A DNA stretch of 43,631 bases from M0108 sp964523415 (GTDB lineage Bacteria > Pseudomonadota > Gammaproteobacteria > Chromatiales > Chromatiaceae). Shown piece by piece: positions 1 to 7,786 of the stretch. The stretch spans positions 1 through 43,631 of the forward strand of contig CAZFZB010000009.1 in NCBI GenBank assembly GCA_964523415.1. Direction: 5' to 3'. A program made the position numbers and the translations under genes. The notes under the pieces were generated by a model. That model searched no databases. It was given only the letters and a program-made list of their open reading frames with translations, and was not told where the DNA came from. The first letter of the stretch is position 1, and each line of letters opens with the position of its first letter.

Positions 1-934
1 AGCCCGCCCCCTGCTTGGCCAAAGTCGCCTCGATCCACTGACGTAGGCGGTTTGAATCTCCCATGGGCGTGTGCTTGCCGGGCGAATCCAGCAGCACAAA
101 CCGGAGGCGGCGCCCGCCGACCATGGCCTGCATGACCAGGCAGCGGCCGGCGTCGGTGATATAACCGGTTTTACTCAACTCGATATCCCAGGCATCACTG
201 GATACCAAGGGATTGGTATTGCGATAACCCAAGGCACCGCCCCCGGGATGGGGGTGAAGCCTGGCATCACGGGTAGTCGTGGCCCCCCGGATCAAGGGAT
301 AACCGGATGCAGCGCCCACTAGCTTGGTCAGATCTCGTGCCGTAGACCGATTCTCAGCGTTCAAGCCACTGCTATCGACGAAGTGGGTATTGCTCATCCC
401 CAGGGCCTTGGCCTTTCGATTCATGTGCTCGACGAATTCGGTAGTCCCACCCGCAAAGGTTGTTCGTCCCAAGGCTGCTGCCGCGCGATTATCCGAAGAC
501 ATCAGGGCTACCAGCAGGAGTTCCCGCCGCGTCAGGTGCGCGCGATTGATCTGTAGCCGAGAGCTGCTGTTGCGCAACAGATCCTTGTCCTCAGGGCGGA
601 TGGTAATGGCTGCGTCCAGATCAACCCCGGAATCCAACACCACGATAGCGGTCATCAGCTTGGTGACGGAGGCAATGGGCTTGGATTCGTCCTCATGCTT
701 GGCGTAGATGGGATTGCCTGCCGAATCCGCCACCATGACGGCGGCAGATTGTAGATGGAGCCTAGCCCCATCCAGTTGTTCCCAGGCGGGGGTGACCGGA
801 GCTGATTTTCCCAGGGCCGCGACGGAGAGAGACTGATCCGAGGCCGCGTAGGCCAGACCGAACCTGCTGAGCAGGATGAAGACGGCAACTAATACACTGC
901 CACGAAAAACCGCGGCTACCAACGATTGATTCAT
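1..934 (-). CDS. pbpG: D-alanyl-D-alanine endopeptidase, PBP7 type (C-terminus cut by window edge)
   Basis: Periplasmic low-molecular-weight penicillin-binding protein of the S11 serine peptidase family, which cleaves cross-links in peptidoglycan. Translation from the ATG at 934 gives an N-terminal hydrophobic segment (VLVAVFILLSRFGLAYA) that looks like a signal peptide. All three active-site motifs follow in order: SVTK (nucleophile Ser and Lys), SSDN (SxN), and KTGY (KTG box). About 311 codons are readable before the edge; PBP7 proteins are close to 310 aa, so only a few C-terminal residues are probably missing. An AAGGG sequence about 8 nt upstream can serve as ribosome binding site. The absence of a large C-terminal membrane-anchor domain favours PBP7 over PBP5/6. 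It is separated from maeB by about 390 bp and probably transcribed alone. The family call is secure; the exact symbol is inferred. Confidence 0.88.
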   Translation of the reverse strand, partial: MNQSLVAAVFRGSVLVAVFILLSRFGLAYAASDQSLSVAALGKSAPVTPAWEQLDGARLHLQSAAVMVADSAGNPIYAKHEDESKPIASVTKLMTAIVVLDSGVDLDAAITIRPEDKDLLRNSSSRLQINRAHLTRRELLLVALMSSDNRAAAALGRTTFAGGTTEFVEHMNRKAKALGMSNTHFVDSSGLNAENRSTARDLTKLVGAASGYPLIRGATTTRDARLHPHPGGGALGYRNTNPLVSSDAWDIELSKTGYITDAGRCLVMQAMVGGRRLRFVLLDSPGKHTPMGDSNRLRQWIEATLAKQGAG

Positions 935-1325
935 GCTTGGCCCTTCAGGCAAGAGGTGAGGACGCCAGTGGCGCCAGTAACAGCTTGTATCAGACGGAGT
1001 TTAATATATAAAAGTCAACACTAATATACTGATTATACTCATCCATCACATCTCATCTGGAGAAGACAAAGTTAGGTGTACCCCCTTCATTCGCGCTACT
1101 CGTTAGGGGTGACTCGACCACTGCTACCTTATCTAGTGATGAACAGCAGTCGATGGGCCAGTCCCAGATATCCAGGGTCCAACCCCAGCGGGTCGCGAAC
1201 CAGAGCTCCCCTTCGAAGGCTAGGCCCTTCCCCCACAGATCCGATCAGGGTCATAATCCAGGTCCCTGCCTGGCATCGGGTTTAGTGTGCCCTCAGTGAA
1301 TCAAGGGAACTGGGTAATTAGCCCC
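935..1325. other. Intergenic region between maeB and pbpG
   Basis: No gene is supported here; a short open frame at 1076-1285 has no recognisable content. The stretch around 1000-1040 is AT-rich against a GC-rich background and contains TATAAT on the minus strand (1032-1037), a possible -10 element for pbpG, but no good -35 lies at the right distance. No convincing terminator for maeB was seen. Confidence 0.4.
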
Positions 1326-3587
1326 TCAGCGCACCTGCACCGCCGCCAGCGCCGTCATATTCAATAAGCCCCGAACCGTGAGGCCTGGCGTGACTACATG
1401 GGCTGACTTGGCCGCGCCCAGGAGGATGGGCCCAATCGAGGTACCCTCCCCCATCAGCTTGAGCAGATTAAAGGCGATATTAGCAGCGTCCTGATTGGGC
1501 ATGATAAGCAGATTTGCGCGGCCCTCCAACAGAGAGTCGGGGAAACGTTCCTGGCGTATGGATTGGGATAGGGCTAGGTCAGCGCGCATTTCGCCCTCTA
1601 TCTCGAGTTCAGGGTAGGAGGCGCGAATCAGACGAAGGGCCTCATGCATTTTACTGGCGGAGGCGTCCTGATGGCTGCCGAAGTTGGAATGGGATAGCAA
1701 AGCGACCTTGGGCTCGATCCCGAAGCGCCGCACCTCCTCGACGCAAAGAGTGGTGATCTCCACGAGGGCTGCTGTGTCGGGATCCACCTGCACATCCGTA
1801 TCGGCGATGAAGAGGGTACCGCTCTGGAGCACGACGACGTTCATGGCCGTCATATGCCCGACTCCCTTGGCACGGCCGATGATGAGGTCGATCTGCTCCA
1901 GATGGCTGCGGTAACGCCCAACGACGCCGCATATCATGGCCTCGGCCTCGCCCGTGCGCAGCAAAGTCGCAGACAGGGCCGTTGAGGAGTTGCGTATATG
2001 GACCCGCGCCTCCGCGGGCGTATAGCCGCGGCGCTTGGCACGTTGGTAAAAGGCTGCGAAGTGAGCCTCGGCGTCAGGATTATCCTGAGGATCGAGGAGG
2101 CGAAAATCCACGTCGGCCCTCATGGCTAGCCCCAAGCCGGCCAAACGCTGCTCGATCACGGACCGGCGTCCAATTAAGACGGGGCTGGCTATGCCCTGTT
2201 CCAATGCCTGTTGGGCGGCCTGGAGGACCTTGTCCTCCTCACCCTCGGCAAAGACCACCCGGCGCACCGCCTTGCGCGCCTGATCGAAGACGAGGCGCAT
2301 GGTCATGCCGGTACGGAACACACGATCCTGCATGCTTTGACGATAGGCATCCAGGTTCTCGATGGGCCGGGAGGCTACACCTGAGGCCATGGCCGCCGCC
2401 ACCACCGCCGGAGCGACTTGCTCCATGAGGCGAGGGTCGAAGGGCTTAGGGATCAGGTAGTCGGGACCAAAACGCAGGTCCAGACCCCCATAGGCGTTGC
2501 GAACGATATCTGAGGGGCGAGCGCGGGCGAGATCGGCAATTGCTTGGACACAGGCGCGTTTCATGGGCTCGTTGATTTCGGTGGCACCGCAATCCAAGGC
2601 ACCGCGGAACAGAAAGGGAAAGCAAAGTACGTTATTAACTTGATTGGGATAGTCCGTGCGACCCGTGGCCAGGATGGCATCGGGACGGACGGTGCGGGCC
2701 TCCTCGGGCGTGATCTCTGGATTGGGATTAGCCAGGGCGAAAACCAAGGGGTTGGCGGCCATTGTCAGCAACCAGGGGGCCTTCAAAATTCCGGCGGCTG
2801 AGAGTCCTAGGAAAATGTCGGCGCCATTCAGTGCCTCCTCCAGAGTCCGAAGGGGCGTGTCGATCACGTAGCGGGCCTTGTAGGGGTCCATGACCTCAGT
2901 ACGGCCCTCATAGACCACCCCGGCGATGTCAGTGACGATAATATGCTCGCGCTTGAGGCCCAGGGAGACCAGGAGATCTAGGCAGGCCAAGGCGGCGGCG
3001 CCGGCCCCTGCAGTCACCAACCGCGCCTCTCCTAGCTCCTTATCGACCAGTTTGAGTCCATTGAGCACGGCGGCACAGACGACGATAGCCGTGCCGTGTT
3101 GGTCGTCGTGGAAGACCGGGATCTTCATGCGCTCCTTGAGGGCCCTCTCGACGATGAAGCAATCGGGAGCCTTGATATCCTCCAGATTGATGCCACCGAA
3201 GGCAGGTTCCAGACGGGCAATGGTCGCGATGAGTTGCTCGGGGTCCTGCTCATCGATCTCGATGTCGAAGACGTCGATATCAGCAAATTGCTTGAAGAGA
3301 ACGGCCTTACCCTCCATCACCGGCTTGGAGGCAAGAGCCCCGATAGCCCCCAGGCCGAGTACCGCCGTGCCATTGGTGATGACGGCCACCAGATTGCTCC
3401 GGCTGGTATAAAGTGCCGCCGTCAGAGAGTCGGCGGCGATCTCCTCGCAGGCCGCTGCCACCCCTGGCGAGTAGGCAAGGGCCAGATCGCGTTGATTGGC
3501 CAACGGCTTAGTGGCCTGGATCGCCAATTTGCCGGGACGGGGAAAACGGTGGTAATCCAGAGCGCTCTTTCTCAAATCCTCGGACAT
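1326..3587 (-). CDS. maeB: NADP-dependent malic enzyme with phosphotransacetylase-like domain
   Basis: Oxidatively decarboxylates malate to pyruvate with NADP, supplying NADPH and linking the TCA cycle to pyruvate. The 753-aa product is the long hybrid MaeB form. The N-terminal malic domain carries LAYSPGVA and VFHDDQHGTA, followed by an NAD(P)-binding glycine motif (AGAGAAALA) and the PNQVNNVLCFPF segment. From about residue 430 the protein matches a phosphate acetyltransferase-like domain (RVVFAEGEEDKVLQA; ALLSHSNFGS). In E. coli that domain is regulatory rather than catalytic (family knowledge). I start at the ATG at 3587 (MSEDLRKSALDYH), which aligns with known MaeB starts and has GGAA about 9 nt upstream. 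An in-frame TTG at 3623 would add 12 unlikely residues. No damage is seen. It is flanked by intergenic gaps of several hundred bases and is probably monocistronic. Confidence 0.96.
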   Translation of the reverse strand: MSEDLRKSALDYHRFPRPGKLAIQATKPLANQRDLALAYSPGVAAACEEIAADSLTAALYTSRSNLVAVITNGTAVLGLGAIGALASKPVMEGKAVLFKQFADIDVFDIEIDEQDPEQLIATIARLEPAFGGINLEDIKAPDCFIVERALKERMKIPVFHDDQHGTAIVVCAAVLNGLKLVDKELGEARLVTAGAGAAALACLDLLVSLGLKREHIIVTDIAGVVYEGRTEVMDPYKARYVIDTPLRTLEEALNGADIFLGLSAAGILKAPWLLTMAANPLVFALANPNPEITPEEARTVRPDAILATGRTDYPNQVNNVLCFPFLFRGALDCGATEINEPMKRACVQAIADLARARPSDIVRNAYGGLDLRFGPDYLIPKPFDPRLMEQVAPAVVAAAMASGVASRPIENLDAYRQSMQDRVFRTGMTMRLVFDQARKAVRRVVFAEGEEDKVLQAAQQALEQGIASPVLIGRRSVIEQRLAGLGLAMRADVDFRLLDPQDNPDAEAHFAAFYQRAKRRGYTPAEARVHIRNSSTALSATLLRTGEAEAMICGVVGRYRSHLEQIDLIIGRAKGVGHMTAMNVVVLQSGTLFIADTDVQVDPDTAALVEITTLCVEEVRRFGIEPKVALLSHSNFGSHQDASASKMHEALRLIRASYPELEIEGEMRADLALSQSIRQERFPDSLLEGRANLLIMPNQDAANIAFNLLKLMGEGTSIGPILLGAAKSAHVVTPGLTVRGLLNMTALAAVQVR

Positions 3588-4012
3588 CGATGTTTCCAAA
3601 TTCGGGGGGTAAGAAGACACCAAGATTCTGGACCGGGCTTGCTGGACAGTTCGAAGGCGGGGCCTAAATAGCAGCTTCCTGGCTAGGGCCTCAACAGCCC
3701 GTTAGCTGGTGGTGGATGGCTTTCGTATTTTGTGGTGGGGTCATTAAGTATCTCTATTGGGCTAGGCCAAAGAACCAAATCCAAAAACCTTCATATTGGT
3801 TCCTGCATGTCTGGGGAAGGACTGCCGCTCCAAGGCGGTCGAGGGCCTCAACTCACCCGCTCATTGCAGGCTATCCTTCTGCGATGGGCACGGCCGTTTC
3901 AAGTAGGTGCGGGATGCTATGGAGCGGTTGTGGTATCTTCGCCCCTCATCGTTCGATGATTTTTGAATGCCAGCGGACGCTAGCATTGAGAGATTGATCA
4001 GGAATGAAAGTT
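3588..4012. other. Intergenic region upstream of maeB
   Basis: About 425 bp with no recognisable gene on either strand. Several short open frames occur, but none shows a domain, a plausible ribosome binding site or normal composition. The maeB promoter should lie here on the minus strand, but I could not pick a convincing -35/-10 pair. Confidence 0.35.
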
Positions 4013-4087
4013 TGGTGGGCGCAGGTGGGATCGAACCACCGACCCCTGCCGTGTGAAGGCAGTGCTCTCCCGCTGAGCTATGCGCCC
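4013..4087 (-). tRNA. tRNA-Val (anticodon CAC)
   Basis: The minus strand folds as a full cloverleaf. The acceptor stem GGGCGCA pairs with TGCGCCC and the D-arm is GCTC...GAGC. The anticodon stem CTGCC/GGCAG encloses loop TTCACAC, giving anticodon CAC (reads GUG). The T-arm is GGTGG-TTCGATC-CCACC. Discriminator A is followed by an encoded CCA (4013-4015). The mature length is 75 nt with CCA. A well-spaced promoter lies just upstream. Confidence 0.96.
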
Positions 4088-4101
4088 GATCAGAGGGATG
4101 C

Positions 4102-4130
4102 ATTTTAGGGATAGGCCTTGGGGCCGTCAA
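4102..4130 (-). promoter_or_regulatory. Sigma-70-type promoter for tRNA-Val
   Basis: On the minus strand, -35 TTGACG (4125-4130) and -10 TAAAAT (4102-4107) are separated by exactly 17 bp. Transcription would begin about 8 nt before the tRNA 5' end at 4087. Sequence match and position agree; there is no experimental support. Confidence 0.7.
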
Positions 4131-4202
4131 ACGGGTATTTTTCCAAACAAGTAAAGCAGGAAGTTGGCCTTGATATCTCAGTGGTCTGACGGATTGAGCA
4201 CC

Positions 4203-4240
4203 TCAGGCAGGGGTCAGGGCGGAAGTGATCCCCTGCCTGA
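4203..4240. terminator. GC-rich hairpin downstream of the small gene at 4257-4496
   Basis: An 11-bp perfect inverted repeat (TCAGGCAGGGG at 4203-4213 with CCCCTGCCTGA at 4230-4240) has a 16-nt loop and begins 17 nt after the stop codon at 4257. Neither side has a run of T, so it may be a weak or factor-assisted terminator or a 3'-end stabilising hairpin rather than a classic intrinsic terminator. Confidence 0.45.
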
Positions 4241-4256
4241 CTTAAGTTACTTCGTT

Positions 4257-4496
4257 TCAAGGCGCAAGGCGGTAATGGTGAAAGGCCTCGTCATCGCGAT
4301 AGTGGACATCTGTCCAACACCTGGGCAAAGGTTCACTGGAGCAGAACATCAGATCGGCCTTGCGGAATTGCTCTGGATCCTGTAACTCCTCGCCGGCATG
4401 GTAGCGACCAATGAGTAACTCATGGAGTGGGTTAAAGAGATCGCGCAACCCCAGCACCTCGACGAGTTTGCCACTGGCTTTGTGTTTCAGAAACAT
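4257..4496 (-). CDS. Small protein of unknown function (79 aa)
   Basis: I do not recognise a characterised family. The product is short, soluble and mixed in charge, with no signal peptide or membrane segment. It begins MFLKHKASGKLVEVLGLRDL and has three cysteine-free stretches around a GRYHAGEELQDPE segment; two cysteines occur later (MFCSSE, PRCWTD). I regard it as real because a clear ribosome binding site (GGGAGG, spacing about 6-7 nt) precedes the ATG. It also lies in the same direction 123 bp after ibaG, and a strong hairpin follows its stop codon. The context (prfC, ibaG, then this gene) suggests co-transcription. Similar small proteins are sometimes labelled acetyltransferase in databases, but no acetyltransferase fold could fit in 79 residues, so I do not adopt that name. 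Confidence 0.65.
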   Translation of the reverse strand: MFLKHKASGKLVEVLGLRDLFNPLHELLIGRYHAGEELQDPEQFRKADLMFCSSEPLPRCWTDVHYRDDEAFHHYRLAP

Positions 4497-4619
4497 GACT
4501 GACCTCCCATTCGTTATTGCTGACCTTCACCGGCAAGTATGGCTCCCCGAAATCAAATTGCCAACTTGAGGAAGGCGGCTTATTCGGCCATCAGAAGAGG
4601 GGCCCATTGCCTCAGGCCT

Positions 4620-4841
4620 TTAGTCCGGTGTCTGGGCCTTGATCGAGAGGGCGTGGAGTTCGCCACTCTCAAGTTGTGGTCGTACCGTAGCCATTACCAG
4701 GCGCTGCCGTTCGATCAGACTCTTGCCGAGAAAGGCCCTGCTTATCACCAAGGCCTCAAAGTGACTACCGTCGCCCGTGACCTGGACGTGAGCATCCGGC
4801 AAGCCGGAACAAATGAGCTGGGATACGGCTTCAATTTCCAT
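4620..4841 (-). CDS. ibaG: BolA/IbaG-family protein
   Basis: A 73-aa BolA-like protein. The hallmark VTGDGSHFEALVIS resembles E. coli IbaG (VTGDGSHFQ), and the C-terminal ALSIKAQTP matches the HAVSIKAYTP region. BolA-type proteins act in the cytoplasm with monothiol glutaredoxins in handling or sensing iron-sulfur clusters (family knowledge). The conserved BolA histidine is the one in GSHF. The ATG at 4841 is preceded by a strong AGGAAGG site. It starts 46 bp downstream of the prfC stop codon and is likely co-transcribed with it. In many gammaproteobacteria ibaG is next to mla/murA genes, so this neighbourhood is different. IbaG fits better than BolA itself because the protein is short and ends in KAQTP. 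Confidence 0.85.
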   Translation of the reverse strand: MEIEAVSQLICSGLPDAHVQVTGDGSHFEALVISRAFLGKSLIERQRLVMATVRPQLESGELHALSIKAQTPD

Positions 4842-4887
4842 CCTTCCTGATCCTCGTTCGGGGAATGATTGCGATGTGGCGACGCAG

Positions 4888-6468
4888 TTATAACTCGCGG
4901 GTCGCCAGGAAACGGATATCTGGCCACCGTTCCTGAATCAGATTCAGGTTGACTCGGGTGGGGGCCAGATAGACTAATTGGTTGTCACCATCCAGAGCGA
5001 GGTTCTCATAAGCCTTGTCCTGGAAGCGTGCCAGCATCTTGTCATCCTTGCACTCCACCCAGCGCGCCGTATGGACACCCACGGGCTCGACTAGGGCCTC
5101 GACACCATATTCATCCTTGAGTCGATAGGCAGCGACATCGAATTGGAGGTTGCCAACAGCGCCGAGGATGAGATCATTATTCTTGAGGGGGCGAAAGACC
5201 TGAGTTGCTCCTTCCTCCGAGAGTTGTACTACTCCCTTTTGCAACGCCTTCATCCTGAGGGGATCCCTCAGCACCAGGCGCCGGAACAGTTCTGGCGCGA
5301 AGAAGGGGATACCGACATACTTGAGATCCTCGCCCTCGGTGAAGGTGTCGCCAATCTGGATGGTCCCATGGTTGTGCAGACCTATGATGTCGCCAGGCCA
5401 GGCCTCCTCCACCAGGAGCCGTTCGTCGGCTTGAAAGGTGATGGCGTTGGAGATCTGCACCGTCTTGCCGATGCGGACATGACGCATCTTCATTCCCTTA
5501 CGGTAGCTGCCAGAACAGACCCGCAAGAAGGCGATTCGGTCGCGATGACCCGGGTCCATGTTCGCCTGTATTTTGAAGACAAAACCCGAAAAGACATCTT
5601 CCGTCGGGGCTACCTCCCGTTGCAGGGTGGCTCGCGACCGGGGAGGCGGAGCATAGGAGACGAAGGCGCGCAACAACTCCTCGACACCGAAGTTGTTGAT
5701 AGCGGAGCCGAAGAAGACCGGGGTCTGGTCTCCGGCCCGGTAGGCGTCCAGATCCAGGGGGTGGCTGGCACCGGCCACTAGTTCCATGTCCTCCCGCAGT
5801 TCATCCGCCTGATCGCCCAGGAGTTCGTCCAGGCGCGGATGGTCTAGGCCCTCGATTAGCTCCCCGGTGCGGATACGACCGCCGTGTTGGGGGCTGAAGA
5901 GGTGAGTCTTGCCGTTTCGCAAATCGTATACGCCCCTGAACCGCTTACCGATGCCAATAGGCCAGGTGACCGGGGCGCAGCGGATCTTGAGCACCGCCTC
6001 GATCTCATCAAGGATCTCGATGGGGTGGCGGCCCTCTCGATCAAGCTTGTTGACGAAGGTCAGAATGGGAGTGGCACGCAGGCGACAGACATCCATCAAC
6101 TTGATGGTGCGTTCCTCCACACCCTTAGCCACATCGATAACCATCAGGGCGGAGTCCACCGCCGTCAGAGTACGGTAGGTATCCTCCGAGAAATCCTCAT
6201 GACCCGGGGTATCCAGGAGGTTGACAATGGCATCCCCATAGGGGAATTGCATGACCGAGGAGGTCACGGAAATACCGCGTTGCTTTTCCAACTCCATCCA
6301 GTCGGAGGTGGCGTGTCGCGCCGCCTTGCGTCCCTTGACGGTACCAGCCATCTGAATGGCCCCGCCGAACAGCAGCAGCTTTTCGGTCAGGGTGGTTTTA
6401 CCAGCGTCGGGATGGGAGATGATGGCGAAGGTTCGCCGCTTTGCGAGTTGCTCTTGGACCTGGGCCAT
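4888..6468 (-). CDS. prfC: Peptide chain release factor 3
   Basis: RF3, a translational GTPase that removes RF1/RF2 from the ribosome after peptide release. The 526-aa product is of normal length. The G-domain motifs are all visible: HPDAGKTTLTEK (P-loop, near residue 20), GISVTSSV (switch I), DTPGHEDF (G3, near residue 88), and NKLDRE (G4, near 142). The rest fits the EF-G/EF-Tu-like domain II and the RF3 C-terminal domain. The ATG at 6468 gives the expected N-terminus (MAQVQEQLAKRRTFAIISHPDAG). The ribosome binding site is weak. It lies first in a probable prfC-ibaG-small gene unit. A palindrome containing TATAAT lies 34-50 bp upstream. Confidence 0.97.
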   Translation of the reverse strand: MAQVQEQLAKRRTFAIISHPDAGKTTLTEKLLLFGGAIQMAGTVKGRKAARHATSDWMELEKQRGISVTSSVMQFPYGDAIVNLLDTPGHEDFSEDTYRTLTAVDSALMVIDVAKGVEERTIKLMDVCRLRATPILTFVNKLDREGRHPIEILDEIEAVLKIRCAPVTWPIGIGKRFRGVYDLRNGKTHLFSPQHGGRIRTGELIEGLDHPRLDELLGDQADELREDMELVAGASHPLDLDAYRAGDQTPVFFGSAINNFGVEELLRAFVSYAPPPRSRATLQREVAPTEDVFSGFVFKIQANMDPGHRDRIAFLRVCSGSYRKGMKMRHVRIGKTVQISNAITFQADERLLVEEAWPGDIIGLHNHGTIQIGDTFTEGEDLKYVGIPFFAPELFRRLVLRDPLRMKALQKGVVQLSEEGATQVFRPLKNNDLILGAVGNLQFDVAAYRLKDEYGVEALVEPVGVHTARWVECKDDKMLARFQDKAYENLALDGDNQLVYLAPTRVNLNLIQERWPDIRFLATREL

Positions 6469-6501
6469 GAAACATCCAGTGAGAAGGCGCCCGATTGAAA
6501 A

Positions 6502-6518
6502 CTAAGTATTATACTTAG
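6502..6518. promoter_or_regulatory. 17-bp palindrome overlapping a putative prfC -10 element
   Basis: CTAAGTAT-T-ATACTTAG is an inverted repeat with 8-bp arms and a 1-nt centre. On the minus strand it contains TATAAT, 40-45 bp before the prfC start codon, with no strong -35 at 17 bp. It could be an operator lying over a promoter. Because AAAA precedes it and TTTT follows it on the minus strand, it could instead be a weak terminator hairpin for the upstream secreted-protein gene. Confidence 0.4.
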
Positions 6519-6610
6519 CTTTTCTTGGGCCTGGCCACCGCGTGAACGCGGAATTCCGGGAGCATGCATCGGGATCTGAGCTGGCCAGACCCCGATGGGA
6601 CAGCTAGGCA

Positions 6611-7624
6611 TCAGGCCCCGAAAAAGGTCCGCGACAGAATACCGATCAGTAACGAGAAGGAGCGCACGGCCTCCAGGGAAACGTTGGTCCCCTTCAGGGA
6701 ACCACTGCCCTCGATGTGAGTAGCCACCTCATCCTCGACACCATCTACCTTGGTCTTCACATGACCCGATTCCTTCATGATGATGGTTCCAGTGACACCA
6801 TCGACCGTGGCAAAGAGGTCGCTATCGCCCGCTGGATTGGCGAAGAGGGCGTCATCTGAACCCATCGCCGCGCTCGGCAGGGTCAGGGTCAGGTCATATT
6901 GGGTCTGATTGGTAACCCCCGGGGTATCTGTCCAGGGCATATTACCCTTGAGGCCGTAGCTCTTATCCCCGCACTTGGCGGTGACATTGATGAACCAGGA
7001 GTTCGTCTGGTAGGAAAAGATCATGTCCCCATTCCAGGCACAACCCTTCTCCGAGGGCAGCCCCGCCGAGGGGATGAAAAAGTTGGAAAGCTGAACACTA
7101 TCCACGCGTTCATCGATTACGGATCCTGCCCCCTTATCGCCTCTCAATTTCTTCAACAGTGCCGCCTGAAGCTCAGCCGCCCCTGGGGAGGGGTTCTCCG
7201 GCTTCAGCATCATGCCACCCGAAAAGGTTTCAGAGGAGGCGGGGACCTTACCCAGTGCCAGATAATTGATACTGAGGGTATTGCCTTCGACCTGACCATT
7301 TTCCTTGACGGTAAAGCCGCCCGCGTACTGAGTGCGGGGCATCCGCTGACCCGGATTGCTAGGGTTGATGATAGAGCCAGTACCCTTAACACTGCATTGC
7401 TCATTGGTGCGCAGCACCAGGGCCTGGGTCCGCCCTGCTTGACACTCCAACTCGAGGCTGGTCGCGATCTTGGCATCCGTTAGTGAAACCTTGAAGGTAT
7501 CGTGCCGCGCCGGGTCTCGGATGGAGGGCATTTCGGCAGTCAAACCTATATCAACCTTCGAATCCTGGGCGAAGGCGGGTAGGGTCGCGGCCGAACATAG
7601 GGCCACCAAGAGTAGCTTTTTCAT
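6611..7624 (-). CDS. Secreted protein of unknown function (337 aa)
   Basis: I do not recognise a family. The first 20 residues (MKKLLLVALCSAATLPAFAQ) form a textbook Sec signal peptide with an AFA-Q cleavage site, so the mature protein is periplasmic or exported. The mature part is rich in Gly, Thr, Ser and short beta-type alternations. It has four cysteines (in LELECQ, NEQCSV, KGCAWN, AKCGDK), which could form two disulfides, and no further clear membrane segment apart from a mildly hydrophobic C-terminus (SFSLLIGIL). I start at the ATG at 7624 because GAGGT lies about 6 nt upstream of it; an in-frame ATG at 7648 would put eight residues before the signal peptide. It has its own candidate promoter and is followed by prfC after 142 bp. 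No enzyme motif, lipobox or repeat was seen. Confidence 0.75.
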   Translation of the reverse strand: MKKLLLVALCSAATLPAFAQDSKVDIGLTAEMPSIRDPARHDTFKVSLTDAKIATSLELECQAGRTQALVLRTNEQCSVKGTGSIINPSNPGQRMPRTQYAGGFTVKENGQVEGNTLSINYLALGKVPASSETFSGGMMLKPENPSPGAAELQAALLKKLRGDKGAGSVIDERVDSVQLSNFFIPSAGLPSEKGCAWNGDMIFSYQTNSWFINVTAKCGDKSYGLKGNMPWTDTPGVTNQTQYDLTLTLPSAAMGSDDALFANPAGDSDLFATVDGVTGTIIMKESGHVKTKVDGVEDEVATHIEGSGSLKGTNVSLEAVRSFSLLIGILSRTFFGA

Positions 7625-7689
7625 TGTGTTACCTCTGTTGGACGACATTATCCGGGAGGGAAGGGAAACGATGGCTCGGAGATGCCTTG

Positions 7690-7718
7690 AGTATGAATGG
7701 GGTCATGGGGGGGGTCAA
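7690..7718 (-). promoter_or_regulatory. Candidate sigma-70 promoter for the secreted-protein gene
   Basis: On the minus strand, TTGACC (7713-7718) and CATACT (7690-7695) are separated by 17 bp, about 65 bp upstream of the start at 7624. The spacer is C-rich, containing part of an 8-C run. The location downstream of rfbD suggests the secreted-protein gene is transcribed independently of the rfb genes. Confidence 0.5.
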
Positions 7719-7786
7719 GGACAAGCAGCGACGCCCCGGACAACAGAAAGGAGGGACACCAAGTGCGAGAAGCGTCCCTACGGCCC

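Noticed and set aside
1076..1285. A 69-codon frame between pbpG and maeB
   Set aside because: No ribosome binding site, no domain and an untypical residue mix; treated as non-coding.
3861..4130. An 89-codon open frame covering tRNA-Val on the minus strand
   Set aside because: The middle of its translation (HSSAGEHCLHTAGVGGSIPPAP) comes from the tRNA sequence itself; such frames are a known annotation artefact.
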